Assembly: GCA_023436585.1 (NCBI GenBank)
Contig: JAEZIN010000017.1
Location: 1 to 53,332 of the forward strand
Direction: 5' to 3'
DNA length: 53,332 nt
Origin: Bacillota bacterium
GTDB taxonomy: Bacteria; Bacillota; Clostridia; Christensenellales; Aristaeellaceae
Shown: piece after piece, positions 1 through 7,854 of the stretch
Numbering within the stretch: the stretch's first letter is position 1
Layout of the letters: each line of letters opens with the position of its first letter
Position numbers and translations under genes: made by a program
Notes under the pieces: generated by a model
Databases searched by the model: none
What the model saw: only the letters and a program-made list of their open reading frames with translations
What the model was told of the DNA's origin: nothing

Positions 1-185
1 ATGCCTCCAACAACATGGCCACCACCAAGGAAAACCTGCAGGCCGCCGAATCCCGTATCCGCGATGTGGACATGGCCGAGGAAATGATGTCCTACACCAA
101 GAACAACATCCTGCTGCAGGCCGCTCAAGCGATGCTGGCCCAAGCCAACGCGCAGCCCCAGGGCGTGCTCCAGCTTCTGCAGTAA
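1..185 (+). CDS. Flagellin, C-terminal fragment (5' end outside window)
   Basis: Only the last 60 codons are present; the reading frame enters at base 3 and stops with TAA at 183-185. The peptide is the conserved C-terminal D0/D1 helix of flagellin: it contains NNMATTKENLQAAESRIRD and ends QPQGVLQLLQ. It is residue-for-residue identical to the end of the next gene (986-1169), although the DNA differs at 12 codons, all silent. Flagellin is the secreted subunit of the flagellar filament, and this end is needed for export and polymerisation. The gene is the upstream member of a tandem pair on the same strand, 93 bases before the second copy. The family call is certain; the size and variable region of the protein cannot be seen. 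Confidence 0.95.
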   Translation, partial: ASNNMATTKENLQAAESRIRDVDMAEEMMSYTKNNILLQAAQAMLAQANAQPQGVLQLLQ

Positions 186-197
186 CCGGGCCGCCTG

Positions 198-252
198 ATC
201 CCGTCCCGCGGGATGTCATACAAAGGCTGAACCGGGGGAAAGGATTCCCCCG
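198..252 (+). promoter_or_regulatory. Two stem-loops in the flagellin leader; the second shows GGA in its loop (CsrA-site-like)
   Basis: Between the two flagellin genes there is a 6-bp stem (198-203 with 209-214) and then an 8-bp perfect stem, CGGGGGAA (233-240) with TTCCCCCG (245-252). The second closes a four-base loop AGGA. The flagellin Shine-Dalgarno AAGGAGG follows at 264-270 and also contains GGA. In Bacillus subtilis CsrA represses flagellin translation by binding two such GGA sites, one of them over the ribosome binding site. Neither stem has a T-run, so they are poor terminators. CsrA control is inferred from this geometry; no csrA or fliW gene lies in the window. Confidence 0.45.
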
Positions 253-278
253 AGACGTAATTCAAGGAGGAATTACTC

Positions 279-1169
279 ATGCGTATCAATCATAACATCG
301 CTGCCATGAATACCTACCGGCAGTACAATACCAATACCTCGGCCACCAACAGGGCCATGGAAAAGCTCTCCAGCGGCTTTAGGATCAACCGGGCAGCGGA
401 TGACGCGGCGGGCCTGTCCATTTCGGAAAAAATGCGCAGTCAGATCCGCGGCCTCACCCAGGCTACCCGCAACGCCCAGGACGGCGTATCCTTCCTGCAG
501 ACGGCGGAAGGCGCGCTCAACGAAGTGTCCGACATGCTGGTGCGCTTGAAGGAGCTGGCCGTGCAGGTGCAAAACGGCACCTACAGCGATGATGACGCGG
601 CGAACATCGGCGCGGAAATGTCGGCGCTGGGCAACGCCATCACGGAGATCTACGTCAACACCAAGTTCAACGGCATCAAGGTATTCGGTTCGGATCAGGC
701 CGGCACCACCACGCTGGATGAGATTACGACTGCCGAATCCACTGCCACACCGGCTGCCGCCATCAAGTACGGCGAGGATGCCGGCCAGACCGTCACCATC
801 AACCAGGCGGTGACCGTTGAGCTCAACGACCTGACCACCTTGACGGCTGCTGTGGCAAGCGCCGGCACTACGGCCCTGAAGGCCGCCGCGGCAAAGCTGG
901 TTGGGGTTGCCGACGTGGAGGCTGCCATCACCGAGGTGAACACCACCCGCGCCGCCTACGGTGCGCAGCAGAACCAGCTGGACCATGCCTCCAACAACAT
1001 GGCCACCACCAAGGAAAATCTGCAGGCCGCTGAATCCCGCATCCGCGATGTGGACATGGCTGAGGAAATGATGTCCTACACCAAGAACAATATCTTGCTG
1101 CAGGCCGCTCAGGCGATGCTGGCCCAGGCCAACGCTCAGCCCCAGGGAGTGCTCCAGCTGCTGCAATAA
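279..1169 (+). CDS. Flagellin (296 aa, short form)
   Basis: Flagellar filament subunit, secreted through the flagellar type III apparatus and polymerised under the FliD cap with help from the FliS chaperone, both encoded nearby. The N-terminal D0/D1 region (about residues 1-140) has the canonical start MRINHNIAAMNTYRQY and the stretch SSGFRINRAADDAAGLSISE. A short alanine/threonine-rich variable part follows (about 140-215), and then the conserved C-terminal helix (about 225-296). At 296 aa it is close to the minimal flagellin, with almost no D2/D3 decoration. The start is fixed by AAGGAGG at 264-270, eight bases upstream. It is the downstream member of a tandem pair whose last 60 residues are identical. 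The family call is certain; whether this is the major subunit is unknown. Confidence 0.97.
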   Translation: MRINHNIAAMNTYRQYNTNTSATNRAMEKLSSGFRINRAADDAAGLSISEKMRSQIRGLTQATRNAQDGVSFLQTAEGALNEVSDMLVRLKELAVQVQNGTYSDDDAANIGAEMSALGNAITEIYVNTKFNGIKVFGSDQAGTTTLDEITTAESTATPAAAIKYGEDAGQTVTINQAVTVELNDLTTLTAAVASAGTTALKAAAAKLVGVADVEAAITEVNTTRAAYGAQQNQLDHASNNMATTKENLQAAESRIRDVDMAEEMMSYTKNNILLQAAQAMLAQANAQPQGVLQLLQ

Positions 1170-1209
1170 GCCGTATGGCTTCCGTAAAGCAAATCTATTG
1201 ATCCGGCGG

Positions 1210-1231
1210 GCGCTTTCAACCCGAAAGGCGC
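1210..1231 (+). other. Imperfect stem-loop after flagellin
   Basis: GCGCTTTC (1210-1217) pairs with GAAA-g-GCGC (1223-1231), with one bulged G. It lies 40 bases past the flagellin stop. No T-run follows, so it may stabilise the 3' end of the transcript rather than terminate it. Confidence 0.3.
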
Positions 1232-1345
1232 TGCCAGGAAGCTTGATGGAATCCACGGATACGCGCTCCATTGGGTTGTGGCCCCGCCAGATCCCCAGTC
1301 CTGTATTTGTATACATTGGGTTCCCTGACCCTCGGCCTGTTCCGC

Positions 1346-1386
1346 GGAAGCTAAGCAGCAATCGGATTCTTTGCTGCTTAGCTTCC
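1346..1386. repeat. Perfect 16-bp inverted repeat
   Basis: GGAAGCTAAGCAGCAA (1346-1361) is repeated in exact inverse at 1371-1386, with a nine-base loop. It sits between the flagellin and HD-GYP genes, 55 bases before the HD-GYP start. The bases after it (GTGTAAACGG) give no T-run. It could be a factor-dependent terminator, an mRNA stabiliser or a protein-binding dyad; the sequence alone does not decide. Confidence 0.6.
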
Positions 1387-1441
1387 GTGTAAACGGGAAT
1401 CAGGGTTTTTCCTGTATTAAAAACGAAAATGGACTGGTGTT

Positions 1442-2524
1442 ATGTTATTTGTTAAGCCGATCAACTTAAAGCCCGGAATGATTTTGGCCACGGACTTGAA
1501 AGGACCGCACGGCGAATTGCTGCTGACCTGCGGCCATGTCCTCACCTCCGCGAATATCGCCAAGCTTCAGTTGTCGGAGCATGAAGGGGCATGCATCGTC
1601 GATTGTGAAGCCGATCTGACGGATGATATGGGGCTCTTGAGCAAGCGGCTGCGGTTCAACGCCGTTACCGCCTTAAAGACCTTTTTCATGAACGTGGAAA
1701 GCGGCACCGAGGATACGCAGTATTCCTCCTTCCTGTCCCTGCGCCATTATCTGGAGGCGATCATACAGGAGCTGATCGCCAACAAGAACGCGCTTGTGAA
1801 CATGGCCGACATCAAAACATTTGATGAATACACGTATTTTCACTGCGTAAACGTGGCGGCCTTGTCGATCCTACAGGGCATGTCGGCCGGCATGAACCAG
1901 CGCAAGCTGTACAAGCTGGGCATGGGCGCGCTGCTGCACGACATCGGAAAGGTGTTCATCACCAAGGACATCATCAACAAACCTGGGGCACTGACGGATC
2001 TGGAGTATGAGCAGATGAAGCAGCACAGCACGCTGGGCAGCAACTATCTGCGCAAGCAATGGGAAGTGCCGGCGGAATCCATTGTGGCGGTGCTCACCCA
2101 CCACGAGCGGTATGACGGCACCGGGTATCCGCTCAAGCTGCCCTCCAGCAAGCAGACGCAGGAGGGCAAGATCATCGCCATCAGCGACGTATATGACGCG
2201 CTTACATCCCAGCGCCCGTACCGCATAGCGCTGTCGCCCTCGGAAGCCATTGAGCACATCATGGGCAATTCGGGGCTTTTGTTCGACCCTGCCATTGTGT
2301 CCACTTTCATGAAACGGATCGTGCCCTATCCTATCGGCAGCAACGTACGCTTAAGCAACGGGCTGCACGGCGTGGTGATCCACAATTATTCCGATGGGCT
2401 GATGCGGCCCAAAATCAAGGTGATCCGCAAGAACGAACAGGGCATACAAGAAACGCAGGAGGTTTTGGATCTGTATAACGATCCCTCGCTTTTGAATGTG
2501 ACTGTTATCGGTTTTGATAAATAA
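1442..2524 (+). CDS. HD-GYP domain phosphodiesterase (probable c-di-GMP hydrolase)
   Basis: A 360-residue cytoplasmic protein. Residues 1-45 form the small N-terminal domain often found on HD-GYP proteins (KPINLKPGMILATDLKGPHG). The HD-GYP domain follows at about 120-310, with the metal-binding HD dyad in HDIGK (166-170) and the signature HHERYDGTGYP (220-230). A C-terminal tail of about 50 residues has no recognisable domain. HD-GYP enzymes open cyclic di-GMP to pGpG or GMP and so favour motility over attachment, which fits the place between flagellin and a CheY-like gene. There is no strong Shine-Dalgarno before the ATG. Degradation of c-di-GMP is inferred from the family; some HD-GYP proteins act on other cyclic dinucleotides. 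Confidence 0.93.
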   Translation: MLFVKPINLKPGMILATDLKGPHGELLLTCGHVLTSANIAKLQLSEHEGACIVDCEADLTDDMGLLSKRLRFNAVTALKTFFMNVESGTEDTQYSSFLSLRHYLEAIIQELIANKNALVNMADIKTFDEYTYFHCVNVAALSILQGMSAGMNQRKLYKLGMGALLHDIGKVFITKDIINKPGALTDLEYEQMKQHSTLGSNYLRKQWEVPAESIVAVLTHHERYDGTGYPLKLPSSKQTQEGKIIAISDVYDALTSQRPYRIALSPSEAIEHIMGNSGLLFDPAIVSTFMKRIVPYPIGSNVRLSNGLHGVVIHNYSDGLMRPKIKVIRKNEQGIQETQEVLDLYNDPSLLNVTVIGFDK

Positions 2525-2553
2525 AGGGCTTTAGGCTATGGGGAGGAATTGTT

Positions 2554-2919
2554 TTGATTCGCGTTTTAATTGTGGATGACGCGGCCTTTATGCGGCTTGC
2601 TATAAAGAATGTGCTTTCCAAAAACGGTTTTGTGGTGGTGGATGACGCAAAAAACGGCCAGGAGGCCATAGACAAATACATGGAGCAAAGGCCTGACATC
2701 GTCACCATGGACATCACCATGCCGGATATGACGGGAATTGAGGCACTCAAGGGGATACGCGCCTTCGATCCCACTGCCAAGGTGGTCATGATCTCCGCCA
2801 TGGGCCAGGAAAGCATGGTCAAGGAGGCGATTATCAACGGCGCGAAATCCTTTATCGTCAAGCCTTTCCGGGAGGAGCACATCATACAGACGCTCATCAA
2901 GGTCGCATCGGGTCATTGA
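2554..2919 (+). CDS. cheY: CheY-like single-domain response regulator
   Basis: A 121-residue stand-alone receiver domain with the acidic pair D8/D9, phospho-acceptor D53 (in TMDITMPDM), the switch serine S81 and the conserved lysine K103 (in FIVKPF). Single receivers of this kind carry the phosphate signal from CheA to the flagellar switch. The start is TTG at 2554, chosen because GGGGAGG at 2540-2546 lies at the right distance and no in-frame ATG precedes the first strand. It follows the HD-GYP gene by 29 bases and probably shares its transcript. A terminator lies downstream at 3045-3078. It is the only stand-alone CheY in the window, so it is the likely output of the chemosensory genes 25 kb away; that link is inferred. 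Confidence 0.88.
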   Translation: MIRVLIVDDAAFMRLAIKNVLSKNGFVVVDDAKNGQEAIDKYMEQRPDIVTMDITMPDMTGIEALKGIRAFDPTAKVVMISAMGQESMVKEAIINGAKSFIVKPFREEHIIQTLIKVASGH

Positions 2920-3044
2920 TACAGGCCTGCCCATAAGCGCTGCGCCGGCATGCCCCATAGGGCATATCAACAAGCCTGCTGGGAATGGCCGCGTATAAAT
3001 CTTTCATTTGGCGCGAGTTGTGGCGGCAGGTGGACTTGCTGCCG

Positions 3045-3078
3045 CCCTGTCCTGGTGCCGGACGGGGATTTTTTCTTT
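3045..3078 (+). terminator. Rho-independent terminator after cheY
   Basis: CCCTGTCC (3045-3052) pairs with GGACGGGG (3060-3067) with one G-U pair and a seven-base loop, followed by ATTTTTTCTTTT. A second stem, GGCGGCAG (3022-3029) with CTGCCGCC (3039-3046), overlaps its left arm by two bases. Confidence 0.8.
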
Positions 3079-3125
3079 TGGCACTTTGGTGTGGTTCAGC
3101 CGCATCTTTTCGTGCAAGGGCAAAT

Positions 3126-3161
3126 AAAAGCGCCATGGCGGATTTCCGTCATGGCGCTTTT
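3126..3161. terminator. Bidirectional terminator between convergent cheY and motB
   Basis: AAAAGCGCCATG (3126-3137) is matched exactly by CATGGCGCTTTT (3150-3161). The A-run on one side and T-run on the other let it stop transcription in both directions, and it sits 15 bases beyond the motB stop codon. Confidence 0.85.
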
Positions 3162-3175
3162 GTTATCCGGCAGGA

Positions 3176-4033
3176 TTAGTTTTGCCAGGGCTGCAGCCTG
3201 CCGACCGCGGGAATGTCCTCATCCTTTTTCCTGGACAGGCGTATTTCCACGCGCCGGTTCTGCGCCAGGTATTCCTCCGCTTCACCTTCCACATAGAGCT
3301 GGTTGCAGGAATAGCCTGTGACCGACAGCTTCTCCTGCGGCATATTGCAAGACTGCACCAGGTAGCGCAAAACGGTCAGCGCGCGGTCGGTGGAGAGGTC
3401 CCAGGAAAAGAGGTTGGTTTTGCTGGGCGGGTCAGCCCGCACCTTGGCCGTGTGCCCGCTGATATCGATGCCCGCGATCAGGTCGTAGGATTCCAGGATA
3501 ATGTTGCTGATGGTGTTGATGATCGGGTACGCATCCGGCTTTAATTCCGGCGAGTCGGGATAGAAAAATACACCTTCGCGAAAGCGCAGGTAAATGATAT
3601 CCACTTTCTTCTCAACGCTTACCTGGTCCGCGTATCCCTTCTGCTCCAAAAGCAGGTTGATCCTGTCAAACAGGGCGTCATACTCCTCCAAGGTGGAATC
3701 AGGGGTCGGCGAGGGTGTAGCGGCCGGGGTTGCTGATGGCGTTCCGGAGGGGGAAGCACTGGGGGATACCTCCGGGGTAGCTGTGGCATCCGGGTCCAAA
3801 ATCTCAAAGCCGGTTACGTTTCTGCTTTGTGGAGCCATTTCTGATGTCTCCTGGGGAGTGCCCAGGAATGTCTCGGCAAAACTGGTAGTCAACTGTTTGA
3901 ACTTCTGCAGGTCGATTACGCTCATTACATACAGCAGCATAAAGAACACCAAAAGGTTGTTCATCAGGTCCGCATAGGTTGTAATCCATGCGCCTGTCTG
4001 TATCTTGGGCGTATCTGAAGATCGCCTGTTCAT
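3176..4033 (-). CDS. motB: Flagellar motor stator protein MotB
   Basis: A 285-residue stator subunit that anchors the MotA/MotB ion channel to peptidoglycan. A short cytoplasmic start is followed by one transmembrane helix (about 18-40), which carries the proton-accepting aspartate D22 in TTYADLMNNLLVFF. The OmpA/MotB peptidoglycan-binding domain spans about residues 140-275, with ISGHTAKV and a C-terminal NRRVEIRL. Residues 80-115 are an unusual linker very rich in Pro, Thr and Ser (for example TPSATPAATPSPTPDS). It probably gives reach and flexibility and is the least conserved part. The gene follows motA by 59 bases on the same strand. Whether H+ or Na+ drives the motor cannot be settled from the sequence. 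Confidence 0.95.
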   Translation of the reverse strand: MNRRSSDTPKIQTGAWITTYADLMNNLLVFFMLLYVMSVIDLQKFKQLTTSFAETFLGTPQETSEMAPQSRNVTGFEILDPDATATPEVSPSASPSGTPSATPAATPSPTPDSTLEEYDALFDRINLLLEQKGYADQVSVEKKVDIIYLRFREGVFFYPDSPELKPDAYPIINTISNIILESYDLIAGIDISGHTAKVRADPPSKTNLFSWDLSTDRALTVLRYLVQSCNMPQEKLSVTGYSCNQLYVEGEAEEYLAQNRRVEIRLSRKKDEDIPAVGRLQPWQN

Positions 4034-4092
4034 GCGGCAAGTTCCTTTCCCGTCCTTTTTACCATTGCACGGTTAAAAGACAACATTGAAAA

Positions 4093-4929
4093 TCATCTGC
4101 CCGATGCTTCGGAGGTTCGCCCACCCGCTTCCATGGCTGCCTTTCCCTTCCGGGCCTGGCTGCCCGGCGCAAGAACCAGGTAAGAAGAAAGCTGTTCCTG
4201 CAAAAGGCGCGGGTTCACGCCGTTGCGGATGGCGCATATGGCCTCGATGATCATTTCCTTTTCCAAGCGGTATACCGCCAGCCGGCTTCTCAATTTGCTT
4301 GCAGCGGGCAAAAAGAAACAGTTGGCCAGCAGGGAGCCGTAGAGCGTTGTAATAAAGGCAACGCCGATGGCCTTGGTCAGCGCGGCGGGATCATCCATGC
4401 CCGCCGACAAAAGCTGAATCAAACCCACGATGGTGCCGATCATGCCAAAGGCAGGCGCGAAGGCGCCCATGGACTCGAACATACCGATGTTGATACCCCT
4501 GTTCTGCTCATACACATAGATATCGTTTTGAAGGATATCGTTTATCTTTTCCGGGTCGGTACCATCCACCACCATCAAAATGCCGCGCTTTAAGAACGGA
4601 TCGATTTTGTTCTTTCCGCTTTCCTCGGACACCGCTTTTTCCAGGCTGAGCAGACCATTTTGACGGGCTGTTTTCGATAGGGATACGAGGTATTCAATGG
4701 TCTTGTTGATGGTGGATTTGGGGCTGATAAATACGTCCATCATCAGCTTGGGAAACTGTTTCACCTGGTTGATGCCATAAGATAGGAGAACAGCGCCGAT
4801 GGAGCCGCCGACGGTGATAATAAAGGCGCTGATCATCCATAGCGCTCTTAGATCGCCTTTGTCCATGGTATAGCCAAATACGATGCTGCCGAATGCAACA
4901 ACAAAGCCGACGATGCTGACTATGTCCAA
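4093..4929 (-). CDS. motA: Flagellar motor stator protein MotA
   Basis: A 278-residue membrane protein with four transmembrane segments, at about residues 4-21, 30-52, 148-172 and 182-204. The third contains the conserved PAFGMIGTIVGLI, which shapes the ion path with the MotB aspartate. The cytoplasmic loop between helices two and three (about 60-145) contacts the rotor protein FliG. The start is TTG at 4929, preceded by a G-rich GGGGGG at the right distance. It is followed by motB and preceded by the flgN/fliT-like gene, 41 bases away, so it probably belongs to the fliD transcript. The tail after residue 255 is charged and variable. Confidence 0.95.
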   Translation of the reverse strand: MDIVSIVGFVVAFGSIVFGYTMDKGDLRALWMISAFIITVGGSIGAVLLSYGINQVKQFPKLMMDVFISPKSTINKTIEYLVSLSKTARQNGLLSLEKAVSEESGKNKIDPFLKRGILMVVDGTDPEKINDILQNDIYVYEQNRGINIGMFESMGAFAPAFGMIGTIVGLIQLLSAGMDDPAALTKAIGVAFITTLYGSLLANCFFLPAASKLRSRLAVYRLEKEMIIEAICAIRNGVNPRLLQEQLSSYLVLAPGSQARKGKAAMEAGGRTSEASGR

Positions 4930-4970
4930 AAGATACCCCCCAATTTCATGCCGGGCCTTAAGTGCCGGCG

Positions 4971-5474
4971 CTATTTGGAGCTAAAATGGATATGTGTGCC
5001 GTGCGGTACGGCGTTTTGCTCGTTATACGCGCTGTTAATCTTGCGCTGTGCGTGAATGCGGCCAAGCTGGCTTTGGGCATCCGCCTGTGCCAATTTGGCG
5101 TAGGATAAAAGCTTTTCATCAAAAAGCGCGCAGCCTTGAAGCAGCTTTTTGGTGCGCTCCACACTGCGGGCGATGTTTACGCCCCACTCCGGGCAGCCGC
5201 TGTTATCTGCGCCGGCCTGAAGCATTCTGGTCATGAGCCTGCCGTTGCCTTCGTCCATCCCGGACACAAGCGCGGTCATTTGCCTGTTCAGTGCGTCGGC
5301 TTTTTCCACAAGTGCGCCGCGTTCGTCCAATTTTGCGTTAAGCCCGTCTGCGTCATTTTGCTCCAAGCATTGCATGGCCTGCACGGACAGGACCGGGTAC
5401 ATTTTTAAAAGGTCCAAACGCTGAGAAAGCAGATCCTCTATGCCATGGATAAGCCCCGCGTCAGGCGCGGTCAT
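4971..5474 (-). CDS. FlgN/FliT-like flagellar chaperone (tentative)
   Basis: A 167-residue, soluble, mostly alpha-helical protein with heptad-like spacing of hydrophobic residues and no transmembrane segment. It overlaps the end of fliS by four bases (ATGA), so the two are translationally coupled. Its size, helical make-up and place just after fliD-fliS match the slot that Gram-positive genomes use for FliT- or FlgN-type export chaperones. Those chaperones hold the cap protein or hook-filament junction proteins before secretion. I do not recognise a signature motif, so the function is inferred from position and fold type. An unrelated flagellar accessory protein is the alternative. Confidence 0.5.
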   Translation of the reverse strand: MTAPDAGLIHGIEDLLSQRLDLLKMYPVLSVQAMQCLEQNDADGLNAKLDERGALVEKADALNRQMTALVSGMDEGNGRLMTRMLQAGADNSGCPEWGVNIARSVERTKKLLQGCALFDEKLLSYAKLAQADAQSQLGRIHAQRKINSAYNEQNAVPHGTHIHFSSK

Positions 5475-5860
5475 TTGGCGGTCCCGCCGGTGCGGCCCAG
5501 TACTTCCGCCTGCTTCCAGGTATCCTTGAAACTGCGGGTCATCTCCAGCATGCGCTTGATGATTTCCACATCTTTTTTCAAATTGGCTTTTACCAGCTCG
5601 TCATAAATGTACTGATAAAGGGAAAACAGGCTTTGGGAAATTTCCAGCCGCATATCCAGGTGCTCGGACAAAAACTGATAGATGTCCTGGGCGCGTACAA
5701 TGGCGTTGTGGGCGCCGGCGATGTCCTTTTGCTCAATGTATTGAATCGCCTTGTTCAGGCTGACGGCGGCCTGTTCAAACAGCAATACAATCTGTTCTCC
5801 CGGAGTCAGCGCGCCTACCGATTGGGCCTTGTACTTTTGGTATTGTGCGGCCATTGTCAT
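5471..5860 (-). CDS. fliS: Flagellin export chaperone FliS
   Basis: A 129-residue helical-bundle protein that binds the C-terminal helix of flagellin in the cytoplasm and stops early polymerisation. Typical features are the N-terminal YQKYKAQSVGALTPGEQIVL, the segment LNKAIQYIEQKDIAGAHNAI and LYQYIYDELVKANLKKD. The length is usual for the family. It lies 16 bases after fliD and overlaps the next gene by four bases, all on one strand. The start at 5860 follows a G-rich site; a second in-frame ATG two codons later is equally possible. Confidence 0.95.
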   Translation of the reverse strand: MTMAAQYQKYKAQSVGALTPGEQIVLLFEQAAVSLNKAIQYIEQKDIAGAHNAIVRAQDIYQFLSEHLDMRLEISQSLFSLYQYIYDELVKANLKKDVEIIKRMLEMTRSFKDTWKQAEVLGRTGGTAK

Positions 5861-5876
5861 TTGCGTGTACCCCCCG

Positions 5877-7802
5877 TTAATTTTGTCCCTGGCCCAGCAT
5901 GCCGGAAATCCAGGAAGTCTGGGAATTCATTTTGTTCAGCGCCGTTTCCATGGCGGTAAACTGACGCCAGTACCTGTCTTCCTGCGCGCTTAGCTGATCG
6001 TTCATGCGGTCGATCCGGTCCTGTATGTCGCTGATGCGCCGGCTGTACTCCGTTTCGCCCTTGTAACCGCTGTTGGGGCTGCCCACCAGCTCGATCAGCG
6101 CGCCTTTTTTGCCGATGGTGCTCAGGTTTTTGCTGAGTATGTCGCTGATACGAAAGAGCGCGCCGGATTCTGAAAACCGCTTTTGCTGCTGCTCCTGGGA
6201 GGCATACAGGGAGTAGGATACGGAGCTTTGCTGCGTTAATAGCCCCAGTGTTTTTTCCGGGTTCTCGCCCAGCGCTTCGCGCAGCTTTGCTTCGTCCAAA
6301 TGCAGCTTGCCCTTTTCGGAATAGTTGCCGGTGGTGATGCCAATCTGGGCCAGGATGCCCAGCGCTTCCTCGGAGCCGCCAAGCTCCTTCACGGCCGTGT
6401 ACATGCTGCTCTTCAGTTCGTTTTCAATGGCCCGCAGGGAATTGTCGTTACGGAGGATGCCGCTCTTGGCCTTTTCGGTCCACAGCTTGATTTCCTCTTC
6501 GGACATTTCCGCTTTTTCGTCCTCCGACAGCGGCGAGTAATCGCGGAAACGCTCCTCGGACGTCTTTGCCGTAATGGAGCCCAGCAGCTCGTTGTAGTCG
6601 TCAACAAACGCTTTGACCTTTTCCACAATGGCATCGGCGTCGTAGGCCATGCTGACGCCAATATCTTCCCTGGCGGCGCCGTCGGCCTTGCCCAGCAGCG
6701 TTACGGTGGCGCCGTTCACCGAAAAGGTATTGGTGCTGCGCTGTACGGTCACCAGATCCTCTTCCTGTTTGGAGCCGTTGGTGCTCAGGCGCACCAGGGC
6801 GTCCGTGCCGGCGGTGTATTTTGATACGCCGAAGAGCGCGTCCATCAGGTGGCCATGATCGTCCTGCACGGATATGGCGGAGGTGGACCCCGTTGTGTTG
6901 GATAAAAGGGAGAAGGTGTCCGTCAGCGAGGAATAGCTGATAGTCACGCCGCTGCCGCTGGAGTTTACGGCCTTTACGATGTCGTTCATCGTACTTTCGC
7001 CTGTAAAGGAGAAATGCTTGCCGTTGATGGTGAAGGCGATGTCTTCATCGTCCGGGGCGGCGAAAATGCTGCTTTTCAGGCCGGCCTGCTTGAGGCTCAT
7101 GCTGAATTCAAGCCTGTTGCCGCTGTAGCTGACAAAATCCAGTATTCCGGTGGGGTTTTCTTCTGCATCGGTAGGAACGCTGATCCGAAGAGCGGAGTTT
7201 TCAGCGGAAAGGGATATCTCGTCCCCGTTCAGGGCCACGCCAACCCTGCCCTCGCCGAACGCGCCATTGAGCTGCGAGGACAGCTCCTGCTGAACATCCT
7301 GCGAGGTAGCGTAGGCGCGGGGGGAGAAGGTGATGGTTTTGGTAATCCCATCCAGCGTGACCACAACGCTCTTGCCGGACAGATCGGTAAGCGCATCCGT
7401 ATTGACGCCGATTTTGGGGTCGGCGCTCACCGGCTGGTTGCCTTCCAGCTTGGCGCTGGAGGCCAGGCTGATAATATCGGCAATGTACATGGAACCCTGG
7501 GTGGCACCGCTGCCCGCCAGGACGGATATATAGGGCGAATTGTAAGTGGCGGACAGCATGCTCAGCGGCCCGCCCATCAGCGTGCCGGCAGAGGATGCGC
7601 CGAAATATTTGTTCTGGAACGCGCTGAGCTTGCTGGTGATCTCCTGGTAGTATTCCTGCTTCCATTCCAGGAGCATCTTCTGCTTCTTGACGCCTTCCAC
7701 CTTGAGCTTGCCTACGGCCATCAGGTCCTTCACAATGCCCTCGGTATCCAGACCGGAGGCCATGCCCGTCAGCCTTAAAGTGGATGGATTGATACCGGCC
7801 AA
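5877..7802 (-). CDS. fliD: Flagellar hook-associated protein 2 (filament cap) FliD
   Basis: A 641-residue secreted cap protein that sits at the filament tip and folds in each new flagellin. The FliD N-terminal domain is at about residues 10-115 (LTGMASGLDTEGIVKDLM, then the WKQEYYQEI helix). A beta-rich middle follows, then the FliD C-terminal domain (about 380-620), ending in a helical segment with the conserved RRISDIQDRIDRMNDQLS. The start is TTG at 7802: AAGGAGGG lies eight bases upstream, and the ATG between them (7807-7809) is out of frame. It is the first gene of a - strand operon with fliS, the chaperone-like gene and motAB, and a sigma-28-like promoter lies 53-80 bases upstream. Confidence 0.95.
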   Translation of the reverse strand: MAGINPSTLRLTGMASGLDTEGIVKDLMAVGKLKVEGVKKQKMLLEWKQEYYQEITSKLSAFQNKYFGASSAGTLMGGPLSMLSATYNSPYISVLAGSGATQGSMYIADIISLASSAKLEGNQPVSADPKIGVNTDALTDLSGKSVVVTLDGITKTITFSPRAYATSQDVQQELSSQLNGAFGEGRVGVALNGDEISLSAENSALRISVPTDAEENPTGILDFVSYSGNRLEFSMSLKQAGLKSSIFAAPDDEDIAFTINGKHFSFTGESTMNDIVKAVNSSGSGVTISYSSLTDTFSLLSNTTGSTSAISVQDDHGHLMDALFGVSKYTAGTDALVRLSTNGSKQEEDLVTVQRSTNTFSVNGATVTLLGKADGAAREDIGVSMAYDADAIVEKVKAFVDDYNELLGSITAKTSEERFRDYSPLSEDEKAEMSEEEIKLWTEKAKSGILRNDNSLRAIENELKSSMYTAVKELGGSEEALGILAQIGITTGNYSEKGKLHLDEAKLREALGENPEKTLGLLTQQSSVSYSLYASQEQQQKRFSESGALFRISDILSKNLSTIGKKGALIELVGSPNSGYKGETEYSRRISDIQDRIDRMNDQLSAQEDRYWRQFTAMETALNKMNSQTSWISGMLGQGQN

Positions 7803-7854
7803 GATTCATCCCTCCTTGAACACTGTGCCTTGTCTCGCGTTTCCGCTGTTAAAT

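Noticed and set aside
273..1361. Long open frame on - opposite flagellin
   Set aside because: It mirrors the flagellin codons in a GC-rich gene, has no ribosome site and shows no family motif.
1387..1420. Sigma-28 promoter before the HD-GYP gene (TAAA-N16-TCCTGTAT)
   Set aside because: Only five of eight -10 bases match and the key GAT is lost.
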